Notes: generated by a model not told the origin, from the sequence alone. Shown: positions 16,138 through 24,417, counted from the stretch's first letter. The stretch is DNA of 64,000 nucleotides from Martinezella hainanensis (GCF_900094555.1 NZ_FMAC01000010.1:1-64000); one strand, 5' to 3'. Numbers and translations: made by a program.

Positions 16138-16779
16138 TCAGTCGGCTACCTTCTCGATTTTCCCGCATGCGATCGGCAACGTTACATGCGAGGGGATCGG
16201 GCCGAGCGATCCCACACTTGTGGGCAGGCCGTGGTCCTTAGGAACGCCGTGAACCATGACGACTCGCTTGTCGAGATCGATAGAGCCGCCCTTGTAGGTC
16301 TCGCCAAATTTTTCCTGGAGCGCCTTCAGCGGTACGATCTTCGTGTACTCATAGCTTCCCGATGCATCGGCGTGCGGGTAGGTGTTCGTCGGAATGTTCA
16401 TCTCTTCCGGCTTGTCGTTGAATGGCACCATCGTCGTGCCCATGACCGGCTCGGTCTCGCCGAGATCCACGTAGCCATCCTTGTTCTTGTCCTGGGCAGG
16501 CGTGGCGCAGGTGGCGTTCCGACCATCCGGAAAACCATGGAAATGCTCCCAATGCTCGATGTTGGCAGGAACGCCCTTCATCTTGATATGGACCTCGAGA
16601 TTGTCGCCAACGATCTTGAAGGTTGCATCGCCTTCGGCGGAGGTGCCGATCTTGCCGACATTGAGTGGGGTGAGGTGCGCCTTGTAACTTTCGGCACTTG
16701 CGGTTCCCGCTGTAAGCGCCAAAGCAGACACGAAAATAGTCGCAGCAACAGGCTGCAGGAGGTGTTTGCGGGTCGTCAT
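16138..16779 (-). CDS. Secreted CHRD-like protein with one EF-hand loop
   Basis: This 213-residue exported protein has a Sec signal peptide at residues 1-29 (ending ALTAGTASA). A beta-rich CHRD/SOD-like region follows (YKAHLTPLNVGKIGTSAEGD through HWEHFHGFPDG). An EF-hand loop is complete at residues 97-108 (D97-K-N99-K-D101-G-Y103 to E108), predicting calcium binding. Histidines at 77, 79 and 81 could bind metal. Function is not established for this family. It is the first gene of the minus-strand cluster with the HTHP heme protein, and is divergent from the SufR-like regulator at 17038, with a 30-bp palindrome between them. Confidence 0.65.
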   Translation of the reverse strand: MTTRKHLLQPVAATIFVSALALTAGTASAESYKAHLTPLNVGKIGTSAEGDATFKIVGDNLEVHIKMKGVPANIEHWEHFHGFPDGRNATCATPAQDKNKDGYVDLGETEPVMGTTMVPFNDKPEEMNIPTNTYPHADASGSYEYTKIVPLKALQEKFGETYKGGSIDLDKRVVMVHGVPKDHGLPTSVGSLGPIPSHVTLPIACGKIEKVAD

Positions 16780-16944
16780 TTTCTGGTTTCCTTCTCCATT
16801 TGAGCTGATCGTCCAGTCCCCAGGACTCGATCGTTCTGAACATCACGTGGCCCTAGTCCGAAGGGTTCAGGTGATCCGTTCACCAAGTCCGTCCCGACAG
16901 TTGCCAGACCATCGGCTTGGCAAGAGCGAGATAGCACTTGACGA

Positions 16945-16974
16945 CATTAATGACAATAATAATTGTTATTAATG
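16945..16974. promoter_or_regulatory. 30-bp AT-rich quasi-palindrome, candidate operator
   Basis: Thirteen-base arms (CATTAATGACAAT and ATTGTTATTAATG, one mismatch) flank a 4-bp centre, in the divergent region between the CHRD-like gene and the cysteine-rich regulator. It is strikingly AT-rich against the GC-rich surroundings. A site for the adjacent regulator controlling both directions is the simplest reading. Confidence 0.6.
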
Positions 16975-17037
16975 TTTTTGTTGATGTGCGCGCCGATGTC
17001 GGCTATCCAATGTCGATTGGGAAAGATTCGGTGAGCA

Positions 17038-17649
17038 GTGACCACGAAGAATGACATTTTGAGCCTGCTGCAACGAAACCCGCTTACGGTTTCCGACCTG
17101 TGCGAACAGCTTGGCGTGACGCGCAATGCGATCAACGTGCAGGTCAAGCAATTGGAGGCGGAAGGCCTCATTCGCCGCAGCAAACTGCGCCAATATGGCG
17201 GACTTGGTAAACCCGCAGTTCTCTATGAGGCATCGCCCGGCAGCGAAGACGTCGCTTCGGGCGGTTATCGGGTGATCCTGCTTAGCCTTTTGAAAGTGCT
17301 AGCCGATCGCAAGGAGCCAGCAGATCTTGCCGACATACTCGATCAAGCCGGGCGTCAGCTGGCGCGCGATGCGGGACTGGCCAAACCGGCCGACTTCCAG
17401 AGTGGGTTGCAAGCCGCCATGGCCGCCGCCGATGCGCTCGGCGCCAGCACCGAAGCGATCGTTCAGCCGAACGGTGTACTCGTTCGAAACTATAGCTGCC
17501 CGCTTGGAAGTGCTGTTCGCGAAGAAAAATGTGTTTGCCGGGCGCTTGCGGCATTTTTTTCCGAAGCAACAGGACGGCCAGCGACCGAGCAATGCCTCCG
17601 TGATGATCGTTTGATTTGCCAGTATCTCATCAAACAGGCACCGGTTTAG
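17038..17649 (+). CDS. SufR-like winged-helix regulator with cysteine cluster
   Basis: This 203-residue regulator has an N-terminal winged helix (residues 3-60: DILSLLQRNPLTVSDLCEQL and TRNAINVQVKQLEAEGLI). Its C-terminal domain has cysteines at 154, 165, 167, 186 and 194 (YSCPLG, KCVCRA, QCLRDD, LICQYL), the pattern of SufR/ArsR-type regulators that hold an Fe-S cluster or metal. The start is GTG 17038 (MTTKND); no strong ribosome site is seen. It is divergent from the CHRD-like/HTHP/tautomerase genes across the 30-bp palindrome. Loss of a cluster under oxidative or nitrosative stress could relieve repression of the heme-protein cluster; this is inference. Confidence 0.75.
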   Translation: MTTKNDILSLLQRNPLTVSDLCEQLGVTRNAINVQVKQLEAEGLIRRSKLRQYGGLGKPAVLYEASPGSEDVASGGYRVILLSLLKVLADRKEPADLADILDQAGRQLARDAGLAKPADFQSGLQAAMAAADALGASTEAIVQPNGVLVRNYSCPLGSAVREEKCVCRALAAFFSEATGRPATEQCLRDDRLICQYLIKQAPV

Positions 17650-17795
17650 ATCGCAACGCAAATCGGCCGTAACGAGCCGACTGCATAGGTTATTTGGTTG
17701 CTAGTGGAAGGCCGTAAAGATCGCTCCGCCGATACATGTCCAGTACTGTGAGGGGTAAATCTGCATCTCGGAATTTGTTTACATGGCGAGTAAAT

Positions 17796-17814
17796 AAGGA
17801 TATTCTTTATCCTT
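17796..17814. promoter_or_regulatory. Rrf2-type operator, copy 1
   Basis: AAGGATATTCTTTATCCTT is a perfect 7-5-7 dyad (AAGGATA-N5-TATCCTT) 39 bp upstream of the Rrf2 start. The same dyad occurs twice upstream of the AhpD-like gene at 22357-22394, which argues for specific binding by the adjacent Rrf2 protein, including autoregulation. Confidence 0.65.
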
Positions 17815-17853
17815 GATTGATGTATGCCAGCCACGGGCCTTTGGAATGAATTT

Positions 17854-18342
17854 ATGATTTTGAAAAGCCAAGTCGAATGGGCTCTCCATTGTTGCGCCAT
17901 TCTCGCAGGTCTGCCCGATGGCCGCTATCTCTCGACCAAGGCGCTCGCTGAATTCCATGGCCTTCCCAAGGAATATCTTTCCAAGGCCCTACAGAGCCTG
18001 TCTCAGGCCGGGCTTGTCGATACGGCGCTCGGCCCCTCCGGCGGCTATAGATTGGCGAAACCGCCCGCGGATCTCACCTTTCTGGAGATCGTGGAGGCCG
18101 TCGAGGGGCAGCAGCGAACCTTCGTCTGCACCAATATTCGCGCCAATAACCCCTGCCGCCCCAAGGGTTATTGCGAAAGCAGCCCGTGCGCGGTCGCGCG
18201 CATCATGTGGGAGGCCGACGAAGCGTGGCGCGAAAAACTGCGCGGCGTCAAATTGTCCGATCTTGTCGGCATCTTGTCGAAGGAGATACCGCCGGAACTC
18301 TGGAAAAGCTCCTTCGAATGGGTGCTAGAGCGCGCCGGATGA
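17854..18342 (+). CDS. Rrf2-family transcriptional regulator
   Basis: This 162-residue regulator has an N-terminal winged helix (MILKSQVEWALHCCAILAGL through KALAEFHGLPKEYLSKALQS) and a cysteine cluster at C92, C101, C107 and C112 (VCTNIRANNPC, YCESSPC), as in Fe-S-binding IscR, NsrR and RirA relatives. I choose ATG 17854 because GGA lies at the right spacing and the conserved family start MILKSQVEWAL begins there; ATG 17824 would add ten residues. Its 3' end overlaps the convergent MscS gene by 18 bp. Shared dyads suggest that it controls itself and the AhpD-like gene about 4.5 kb away, in a redox or nitric-oxide response. Confidence 0.88.
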   Translation: MILKSQVEWALHCCAILAGLPDGRYLSTKALAEFHGLPKEYLSKALQSLSQAGLVDTALGPSGGYRLAKPPADLTFLEIVEAVEGQQRTFVCTNIRANNPCRPKGYCESSPCAVARIMWEADEAWREKLRGVKLSDLVGILSKEIPPELWKSSFEWVLERAG

Positions 18343-19359
18343 AATCGCCCTGAGCGCTGCCTGTTCCCTCTGTTCGCCTGCGGGGACGCAGACGAGGCTT
18401 TGTGCCGGCATCGCCAATGACACTCCGTTCGTCCTGCAATGTTCATAGATGAGATCGATGATCTCGTTTTGGGCCGATATGCGGCTCGCCGCACTCGCGA
18501 CGCGGAAGAACAGTTCGACCTCGATGGCGATTGCGTCGATCGTCTTGAGCGCGACGGCCGGCGGCGGGTTCGTGACGATCCTTTCACAGCCCTGCAGGAG
18601 AGCAAGCATGACCTCCTCGACAAGCCGCGGCTTGTGAATGGCGGATACTCGTATCGTCAGCGAGATCTGGTGCGCTTCATCCGGGCGGCTGCGATTGGTG
18701 ACGCCCTGCTTCGCCAGCACGCTGTTTGGCAGGACGACGACGTTATGCGCGCCCGAAAGCAGGTTGGTGGAGCGCCAGTTGGTCTCGACGACGCGCCCTT
18801 CCGTGCCATCGGCGAGCTGAATCCAATCGCCGATGACGTAGGCTCGGCCGAGCGCCAGCGCGATCCCGGAAAAGACATCGGCAAGCGTGTTCTGCAGCGC
18901 AAGGCCGATAATGACGACGACGATGCCTGAGGTGGCAATCAGCGGGCCGACGGGTGCGCCGAAGACGAAGCCGATGACCGATAATGCCACGCCGAGATAG
19001 ACGATGCCGACGATCAGGTCCTGGAGGAGATGCGCCTCCTGCGGTCGGCGGTTGAGGGTGAGGTAGATGTGGACGAAGCCGATCATCGTCCAGGCAAGAT
19101 GCAGCCACCAGAGGACCCTTGCGGACTTGGCGAGCAGCATGCCGGCATCCTGCAACTCGACGTCATCGAGATGATACGGCGAAATTCCCGCAAGCCAGAG
19201 TACGAGGCTCATGCAGGAAAAAAACAGTATCTGCACGACGAGGCGCGCGGTCGGACGCCGGCGCCCCTGAATATGCCAAATGAGAATGCCGGCCAGCCCG
19301 AGCAGATTGATCAGGACGAGCGGCAGAAAATGATGTTCGCCAAACATGATAGGGCTCAT
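18325..19359 (-). CDS. MscS-family mechanosensitive channel
   Basis: This 344-residue inner-membrane channel of the small-conductance mechanosensitive family has several N-terminal helices (LVLINLLGLAGILIW, VVQILFFSCMSLVLWLAG). The pore helix follows (GPLIATSGIVVVIIGLALQN, LADVFSGIALALGRAYVIGDWI), then the cytoplasmic beta domain (GTEGRVVETNWRSTNLLSG) and an alpha/beta domain. I use ATG 19359, preceded by AGGAAA; GTG 19404 is an alternative 16 nt after the cupin stop codon. It is the last gene of an apparent NmrA-cupin-MscS transcript and runs convergently into the Rrf2 gene. It may protect against osmotic downshock. Confidence 0.82.
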   Translation of the reverse strand: MSPIMFGEHHFLPLVLINLLGLAGILIWHIQGRRRPTARLVVQILFFSCMSLVLWLAGISPYHLDDVELQDAGMLLAKSARVLWWLHLAWTMIGFVHIYLTLNRRPQEAHLLQDLIVGIVYLGVALSVIGFVFGAPVGPLIATSGIVVVIIGLALQNTLADVFSGIALALGRAYVIGDWIQLADGTEGRVVETNWRSTNLLSGAHNVVVLPNSVLAKQGVTNRSRPDEAHQISLTIRVSAIHKPRLVEEVMLALLQGCERIVTNPPPAVALKTIDAIAIEVELFFRVASAASRISAQNEIIDLIYEHCRTNGVSLAMPAQSLVCVPAGEQREQAALRAISSGAL

Positions 19360-19419
19360 CAACGATGATTTCCTGAGGTCGGGAAGGACGGGTGCCTCGG
19401 GCACCCATCCCGCATCCGG

Positions 19420-19836
19420 CTACTTCTTGATCGGGAAGGTCAGTTCCTTCTGGCTGGTGTCGACGACGAAGACGGCCAGCAGCTTTGCGGGTTGGGTCTT
19501 GCTGGCATTCTCGCTCACGCCGTGGCGGTCGCCCGGCATTTCGGAAAAGTTCTCTCCGGCCTTGAAGACCTTGACCGGGCCGTCATTGACCTGGCTGCGG
19601 ATCGCCCCTTCAAGCACCGTTGCATAGATGAAGGCCGAGTTCGGATGGGTGTGGGCCGAGGAAAAACCGCCCGGACCATATTCCACGAGGACGCTCTTGA
19701 TGCTCTTGCCGGGAACGTTCGGCAGTTCGTGCTCGTAGACCAGCGTGACCTTGGCATCCTTCTCGCCGGCATCGTGGGCAGCAGCTGCCGTGGACAGGAG
19801 GGCGGCCAGGGTAAGGCCGAGGATAGACTTGATCAT
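19420..19836 (-). CDS. Secreted cupin-domain protein
   Basis: This 138-residue exported single-domain cupin has a signal peptide MIKSILGLTLAALLSTAAAA, then a beta-barrel with metal-site histidines in SSAHTHPNSAFIYATVLEG and GDRHGVS. The ATG at 19836 follows AAAGGA; upstream in-frame sequence is non-conserved. It is located between NmrA-like and MscS genes on the same strand. Small cupins of this type bind metal and may act as dioxygenases or isomerases, but nothing in the sequence decides the reaction. Proximity to AhpD-like, NmrA-like and beta-lactamase-fold proteins suggests an oxidative or electrophile stress cluster. Confidence 0.78.
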   Translation of the reverse strand: MIKSILGLTLAALLSTAAAAHDAGEKDAKVTLVYEHELPNVPGKSIKSVLVEYGPGGFSSAHTHPNSAFIYATVLEGAIRSQVNDGPVKVFKAGENFSEMPGDRHGVSENASKTQPAKLLAVFVVDTSQKELTFPIKK

Positions 19837-19895
19837 CTCGAATTCCTTTCTTGAGATTTGGGCGGTATGGCGCCAGGGCGCCATACCGTTTGCGG

Positions 19896-20648
19896 TCACT
19901 TGCGGGCGGAGGTTGCGAACCACTGCTCGAAGGTGATGCGGCCGAGGCGCGGATTGCCGCTGGAGACAAGTGAGCCGTCTTCCAGACGGGCACCGAAATA
20001 GCGGGCTTCCGGATCCGCCACGACCTTGCGGCTATCGCCCATCGCCTTGAGATAGCGGGCAACGAGCTCATTCAGCCGGACACGTTCCGGACCGGAGATC
20101 TCGACGATGCCGTTGATTGCCGTAGAGTTCGCAACGACGGTCATATTGTCGGCCACATCGTCGGAAGCGATCGGCTGTACATAGGCCGGCGACAGGTGCA
20201 CCGTATCGCCGACCGTGCCGGATTGGGCGATGCCGCTCAGGAACTCCATGAACTGCGTCGAATGGACGATCGTATAGGGAATGCCGGATTCCCGGATGAT
20301 CTTTTCCTGGGCGACCTTGGCGCGCATGTAGCCGCTTTCGGGCAGGCGATCGACGCCGATGATGGAAAGGGCGATATGATGCTTCACGCCGGCGGCCTTT
20401 TCCGCCGCCACCAGATTGCGGCCTGACGTTTCGAAGAATTCGAGCACCGCCTTGTCCTCGAAGGAGGGCGAGTTTGCGAGGTCCATGACGACGGAAGCGC
20501 CGGCCAATGCTTCGCCGAGACCTTCACCGGTAATCGTATTGACGCCGGTGTTCGGGGCGGCGGCGATGACTTCGTGGCCTTGCTTGCGAAGGCGGTCGGC
20601 CGTCTTTGAACCGATGAGGCCGGTTCCGCCAATGATGACGATTTTCAT
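19896..20648 (-). CDS. NmrA-like NAD(P)-binding atypical short-chain reductase
   Basis: This 250-residue atypical SDR has an N-terminal Rossmann motif G-G-T-G-L-I-G (MKIVIIGGTGLIGSKTADRL), then substrate-domain segments YTIVHSTQFMEFLSGIA and PIASDDVADNMTVVA typical of NmrA/HSCARG redox sensors and NAD(P)H-binding epimerase-like proteins. The catalytic Tyr-x3-Lys is not evident, fitting a sensor or weak quinone reductase. I use ATG 20648, with GGAGAAG upstream. It heads the NmrA-cupin-MscS run. Function is known only at family level. Confidence 0.8.
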   Translation of the reverse strand: MKIVIIGGTGLIGSKTADRLRKQGHEVIAAAPNTGVNTITGEGLGEALAGASVVMDLANSPSFEDKAVLEFFETSGRNLVAAEKAAGVKHHIALSIIGVDRLPESGYMRAKVAQEKIIRESGIPYTIVHSTQFMEFLSGIAQSGTVGDTVHLSPAYVQPIASDDVADNMTVVANSTAINGIVEISGPERVRLNELVARYLKAMGDSRKVVADPEARYFGARLEDGSLVSSGNPRLGRITFEQWFATSARK

Positions 20649-20809
20649 GAGCTTCTCCATTCGCGGCGCCTGGCGCGGCGCATTGTTCGTTCGTTTCTCA
20701 TATGATTGCTTACGGGTCAGGCCCGTCTGACGGCGCCTTAAATCTGCTCGGGTGGGCGAGGTGCAGCCCTGCACGCTGCACGCCGACGCGGCACTCGCCC
20801 ACCAGAGAG

Positions 20810-21727
20810 TTAGTAGTCCCAGAACACCGGTACCCAACGGAAGACATCGCCGTCGGCTGCCACATGGCCGACCGAGGGGAACGGCATATGGGTGGCCACC
20901 AGAAGTCCGCCGGTCTGCGCCAACTCCTGCAAAAGACGGACGCGCACGCGCGCAGCCTCTTCCGGGTCGTGTTCGAAGCCGTTGAACCAATCGGGGTGTT
21001 CGAAGCCGACCGCGAACACGGCATCGCCGGCAAACATCAGCCCGTCTTTGCCGGACGCGACGCGGACCACGCTGTGACCGGGCGTGTGGCCGCCCGTTCG
21101 AGAGACGACTACGCCCGGTGCCACTTCGTACTCGTCATCGAACAATCGCAGATGGCTCTCATATTCCTTTCTGAACTGCTTGGCGGCAGCGCGAAGCGCG
21201 TCCGGGAAGCCGGGCGGCATCGACACATGAGAGAAGTCGGGCGCCTCCCAGAATTTGACCTCGGCCGCCGCCACATGGATCTTGAGGTCCGGACGCAGTT
21301 GCTCCTTAACCCCGCCGACGAGCAGCCCGCCAACGTGGTCCATATGCATGTGGGTCAGTACCACGTCGGTCACGGATCCGAGGTCGATGCCGGCGGCTTC
21401 CAGTCGCTTGATCAATTGTCCGGCCCGCGGCAGGTTCAACTCGGGGTCCAGCCCCAGCCCCGCGTCGATAAGGATGGTTTGCTTGCCGCTGCGCACCACG
21501 ACCGCGTTCAGTGCCCAATCGAAAGCGTCCTGCGGCAGGAACATGTCGTTCAGCCATGCCGCGCGCTCGGTCGGGTCGGCATTATGTCCCAGCATCTTGG
21601 TTGGCAGCGGCAGCACGCCGTCGCTGATTACCAGCACCTCAATATCGCCGATCCGCACCGCATAGCGCGATGGAACCAGCTCGTCAGGGCTTGACTTAAC
21701 GGGATGAGAAGTGTTGTCCAGGTCCAT
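20810..21727 (-). CDS. Metallo-beta-lactamase-fold hydrolase
   Basis: This 305-residue MBL-fold enzyme has the zinc motif H126-M-H128-M-D130-H131 (VLTHMHMDHVGG) and further ligands in GGHTPGHSVVRV and MFAGDAVFAVG. The architecture resembles quorum-quenching lactonases and other cytoplasmic MBL hydrolases. The ATG at 21727 follows GGAGACAAAC. It is transcribed in the same direction as the AhpD-like gene upstream (134 bp gap) and the NmrA group downstream. The substrate cannot be named from sequence; N-acyl homoserine lactone, other lactones or thioesters are possible. Confidence 0.82.
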   Translation of the reverse strand: MDLDNTSHPVKSSPDELVPSRYAVRIGDIEVLVISDGVLPLPTKMLGHNADPTERAAWLNDMFLPQDAFDWALNAVVVRSGKQTILIDAGLGLDPELNLPRAGQLIKRLEAAGIDLGSVTDVVLTHMHMDHVGGLLVGGVKEQLRPDLKIHVAAAEVKFWEAPDFSHVSMPPGFPDALRAAAKQFRKEYESHLRLFDDEYEVAPGVVVSRTGGHTPGHSVVRVASGKDGLMFAGDAVFAVGFEHPDWFNGFEHDPEEAARVRVRLLQELAQTGGLLVATHMPFPSVGHVAADGDVFRWVPVFWDY

Positions 21728-21860
21728 GTTTGTCTCCTGTTGATCGAGATCTCGGAGCCGATTTGGCCGGCTCCACGGTTGAAACGATTGTCATGAGATG
21801 TCTTTGCCGCGGCCGCCTAAACGGCCGAGCATCATTCAATGGCTCTTTTGGGCGAGAGAC

Positions 21861-22340
21861 CTAGTTGAGGCCGGCCCTGTCGAGGCCATAGGCCTTGTCG
21901 GCCGAGCCCGGCACGGTCTTGAAGGCGATGCTGGCGCGGTTCCAGGCATTGATGACCATGATCGAGAAGGTGAGATCGGAAATTTCCTTCTCGGAAAGCT
22001 GGCCGCGCACACGCTCGTAGAGCTCGTCGGGAATGCCGCCTTCATGCAGTTTCGTCACTGCTTCCGTCCAGGCGAGTGCTGCGCGTTCCCGAGGAATGAA
22101 GAGATTGGATTCCCGCCAGATGGCGATGTGGTAGAGCCGCAGTTCGCTCTCGCCATGAATCTTGGCTTCCTTCACATGCATGTCCAGGCAGAAAGCGCAG
22201 CCGTTAATCTGCGATGCGCGGATATGAACGAGGTCCTGGATCTTCTGTTCGATGGCACTGTCCTTCAGAGCCATGCTGAGTTCTGAGAGTTTCTTGAAGA
22301 GTTCCGGGGATTGCTGGGCATAGTTCAAACGCTGTGTCAT
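21861..22340 (-). CDS. AhpD-like carboxymuconolactone decarboxylase-family protein
   Basis: This 159-residue all-helical protein has the CxxC-x3-H redox motif C48-A-F-C51-L-D-M-H55 typical of AhpD-type alkylhydroperoxidases, rather than of true lactone decarboxylases. ASQINGCAFC and AIWRESNLFIPRERAALAWTEAV are family landmarks. It probably reduces peroxides or serves as a disulfide reductase in the cytoplasm. Two tandem AAGGATA-N5-TATCCTT dyads lie 17-54 bp upstream and match the operator of the Rrf2 gene at 17.8 kb, so Rrf2 control is likely. It is divergent from a LysR gene. Confidence 0.87.
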   Translation of the reverse strand: MTQRLNYAQQSPELFKKLSELSMALKDSAIEQKIQDLVHIRASQINGCAFCLDMHVKEAKIHGESELRLYHIAIWRESNLFIPRERAALAWTEAVTKLHEGGIPDELYERVRGQLSEKEISDLTFSIMVINAWNRASIAFKTVPGSADKAYGLDRAGLN

Positions 22341-22356
22341 GGTCGCCTCCGTTATT

Positions 22357-22375
22357 AAGGATATAAAATGTCCTT
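22357..22375. promoter_or_regulatory. Rrf2-type operator, copy 2
   Basis: AAGGATA-TAAAA-TGTCCTT is a 7-5-7 dyad with one mismatch to the site at 17796. It begins 17 bp upstream of the AhpD-like start and directly abuts the next copy. Confidence 0.6.
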
Positions 22376-22394
22376 GTGGATAAAAGATATCCTT
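22376..22394. promoter_or_regulatory. Rrf2-type operator, copy 3
   Basis: GTGGATA-AAAGA-TATCCTT is a third 7-5-7 dyad, exactly 19 bp from copy 2, which places two bound dimers two turns apart. The pair is enclosed by a perfect 14-bp inverted repeat (22351-22364 and 22387-22400). Confidence 0.6.
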
Positions 22395-22472
22395 AATAAC
22401 TGGACAGGCAAGCCCTAACGAACTAAGGTTTGGGCATAAAGCTTATGCTGAAAAGTATGGGGCGAGTGGGGA

Positions 22473-23384
22473 ATGGATATCGTATGCGCGTTGCAAACCT
22501 TCATGAGAGTGGTGGAAACCGGCTCGTTTTCCGCAGCCGCCGCCGACCTCAGGCGGACGCAGCCGGCGGTGTCGCGGCAGGTCTCGGCGCTGGAGGCACA
22601 CCTCAACATGCGCCTCCTGCATCGCACGACGACCGCGCTTGCATTGACGGCGGAGGGGGAGCAGATCATCCCGATGGCACTCAAGGTCATCGAAGCGGTC
22701 GAGGCTCTTAGCGAAACCACATGTCGGGATGGCGGGCGGGTGGCTGGCAAGGTACGACTGGCCCTGCCGACACCGCTCGGGCTTTACGTCAGCGATCGGC
22801 TCGGGACGCTGCTCGAACGGCATCGAGGGCTTTCCGTCGACCTGCTCTTTCGCGAGGAACCGTCCGATCTGGTCGAAGAGGGGATCGATCTCGAGGTGCG
22901 GCTGGGAACGGTTGCGGACTGCAGTCTGATGTGCCGCAGAATTGGGTGGACGACGGCCTTTCTTGTTGCCGCGCCCTCCTACCTGCAGGGACGGGCAGCG
23001 CCTAAAACGCCTGACGATGTCAGCGCTCATGATTGCATTTGTTACAATCGTGCGGGAAACGGCCGGGCATGGTCGTTTTCAAATGGCGCCGAGGACGTTG
23101 CCGTGCGTATCGCGCCGCGCCTCGTCGCCAGCAACGCGGTTGCCGTCCACCGTGCCGTGCTCGCGGGCAATGGGATTGCCGTGCTTTCCCACATTCTCGT
23201 CGGGTCCGACATCGAGGAAGGCAGGCTGGTGAACGTCATGCCAGACTTTCCGCCGAGCCGGTTCGCGATCAGCGTCGTCTATCCATCGCGTCGGAACCTG
23301 CCGTTGCGCATCAGGACGGTTCTCGACTTCCTGGTTGAGATAGTCGGTGAGGATCCACTGATGTCGCCGATATCTTCTCATTGA
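22473..23384 (+). CDS. LysR-family transcriptional regulator
   Basis: This 303-residue LysR regulator has an N-terminal helix-turn-helix (residues 1-60: ALQTFMRVVETGSFSAAAAD, RTQPAVSRQVSALEAHL) and a C-terminal periplasmic-binding-like effector domain of the CrgA/AaeR-type group (VRLALPTPLGLYVSDRLGTL). The ATG at 22473 gives the usual start. It is divergent from the AhpD-like gene, so it shares the region that carries the Rrf2-type dyads and may regulate that gene or be regulated by Rrf2. The effector is unknown. Confidence 0.85.
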   Translation: MDIVCALQTFMRVVETGSFSAAAADLRRTQPAVSRQVSALEAHLNMRLLHRTTTALALTAEGEQIIPMALKVIEAVEALSETTCRDGGRVAGKVRLALPTPLGLYVSDRLGTLLERHRGLSVDLLFREEPSDLVEEGIDLEVRLGTVADCSLMCRRIGWTTAFLVAAPSYLQGRAAPKTPDDVSAHDCICYNRAGNGRAWSFSNGAEDVAVRIAPRLVASNAVAVHRAVLAGNGIAVLSHILVGSDIEEGRLVNVMPDFPPSRFAISVVYPSRRNLPLRIRTVLDFLVEIVGEDPLMSPISSH

Positions 23385-23597
23385 TAGCGTTCGGGCTATC
23401 CTTACAGATCGGGTTCGTGACGGTCGCTCCGGTTGGAGCTGACATATCGGCGCGGCAGCGATTATCCCCGTTCCTTGGTCGTCTGGTCTCAATCAGCGCT
23501 CATCCCCTCGACCGTCGCTTGCAATTTCGAACCCGACAAGCGGCTGGGCGTGCAAAAATTCTCTACAAAAAAGATGAAGAATAGGATATTTGAGACT

Positions 23598-23614
23598 TCA
23601 GTTTTAGAAACTGA
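23598..23614. promoter_or_regulatory. Inverted repeat upstream of GntR gene
   Basis: TCAGTTT-TAG-AAACTGA is a perfect 7-3-7 dyad 17 bp upstream of the GntR start codon at 23632, possibly an autoregulatory operator. The rest of 23385-23631 shows nothing else of note. Confidence 0.4.
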
Positions 23615-23631
23615 GATGTTAGTTTCATAAT

Positions 23632-24417
23632 ATGCTTGACCACCAAAGTCCTTTTCTTACCCAAGGTCCCAGTGATCTCGTTGCGATTGCTGAAGACAGG
23701 ATTCGCAATGCGATCAAGCTCGGCGAGTTTTCTCCGGGCGAGCGGCTCTCCGAACAGGTTCTTTGCGATACCTATCGGTTCGGGCGTGGGGTCGTTCGAT
23801 CCGCACTCAGCCGCCTGGCGCACAAGGGTTTCGTTTCAGCTCAGCCAAGAAGCGGATGGCGGGTTTGCTCCATCACGGCGTTGGGTCTGCGAGAAATTAC
23901 GCTTGGCCGAGCCCAGTTGGAGCCGCTTCTCGCGGATGTCGATCTGTCCGGTGACGATATCGCCCGGCTGGAAACCCTGTGTGACATGCAGGCGGCCTTG
24001 CGATTGGGAGGTTCAGCTCATGGATCGCAGCTTTCTCTCATTCGGGAATACGAGCTGCAGATCAGGAATCTGCTCGCGGCACGTCTCAAGGCGCCGCTGA
24101 TTGCCGATTGGCTGGATATCCTGTGGCACAGGGCCGACTATTACCTCAATTTCTTCGAGGCATCGTCCGTCCAGCGTCTCGAGGCGGTCGACTGGACCGA
24201 TTTCGTTGCGGCCAAGAAGACGCAGCGCAACGGCGACGCGGCAAAGCTGCTCAAGCGTGCCTGTGATGCCTTTGCCGAATTTACCCAGGCAAGTCTGTTG
24301 AAGTCGGAGCTTGTTGCGCCCACGGCGCGCAAAGCCAAGCGTGCTTCGGCATCAAGTGATGAGGCCCGTATTTCTCGTCCCGTCCGGGAGCGATCGTTTT
24401 TGAAAAAGGATTTTTAG
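23632..24417 (+). CDS. GntR-family regulator of the peptide-type ABC operon
   Basis: This 261-residue GntR regulator has a winged helix at about residues 12-75 (AIAEDRIRNAIKLGEFSPGE, VLCDTYRFGRGVVRSALSRL) and a helical FCD-like C-terminal domain (IREYELQIRNLLAARLKAPL). The C-terminus is basic and low in complexity (ARKAKRASASSDEAR). It directly precedes the ABC binding-protein gene: its stop codon ends at 24417 and the next ATG starts at 24418, so the regulator is probably part of the operon it controls. The effector is likely the transported substrate or a product. Confidence 0.82.
   Translation: MLDHQSPFLTQGPSDLVAIAEDRIRNAIKLGEFSPGERLSEQVLCDTYRFGRGVVRSALSRLAHKGFVSAQPRSGWRVCSITALGLREITLGRAQLEPLLADVDLSGDDIARLETLCDMQAALRLGGSAHGSQLSLIREYELQIRNLLAARLKAPLIADWLDILWHRADYYLNFFEASSVQRLEAVDWTDFVAAKKTQRNGDAAKLLKRACDAFAEFTQASLLKSELVAPTARKAKRASASSDEARISRPVRERSFLKKDF

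Noticed and set aside
20702..21694. Plus-strand frame under the beta-lactamase-fold gene (330 codons)
   Set aside because: Antisense shadow; the minus-strand gene carries the zinc motif.
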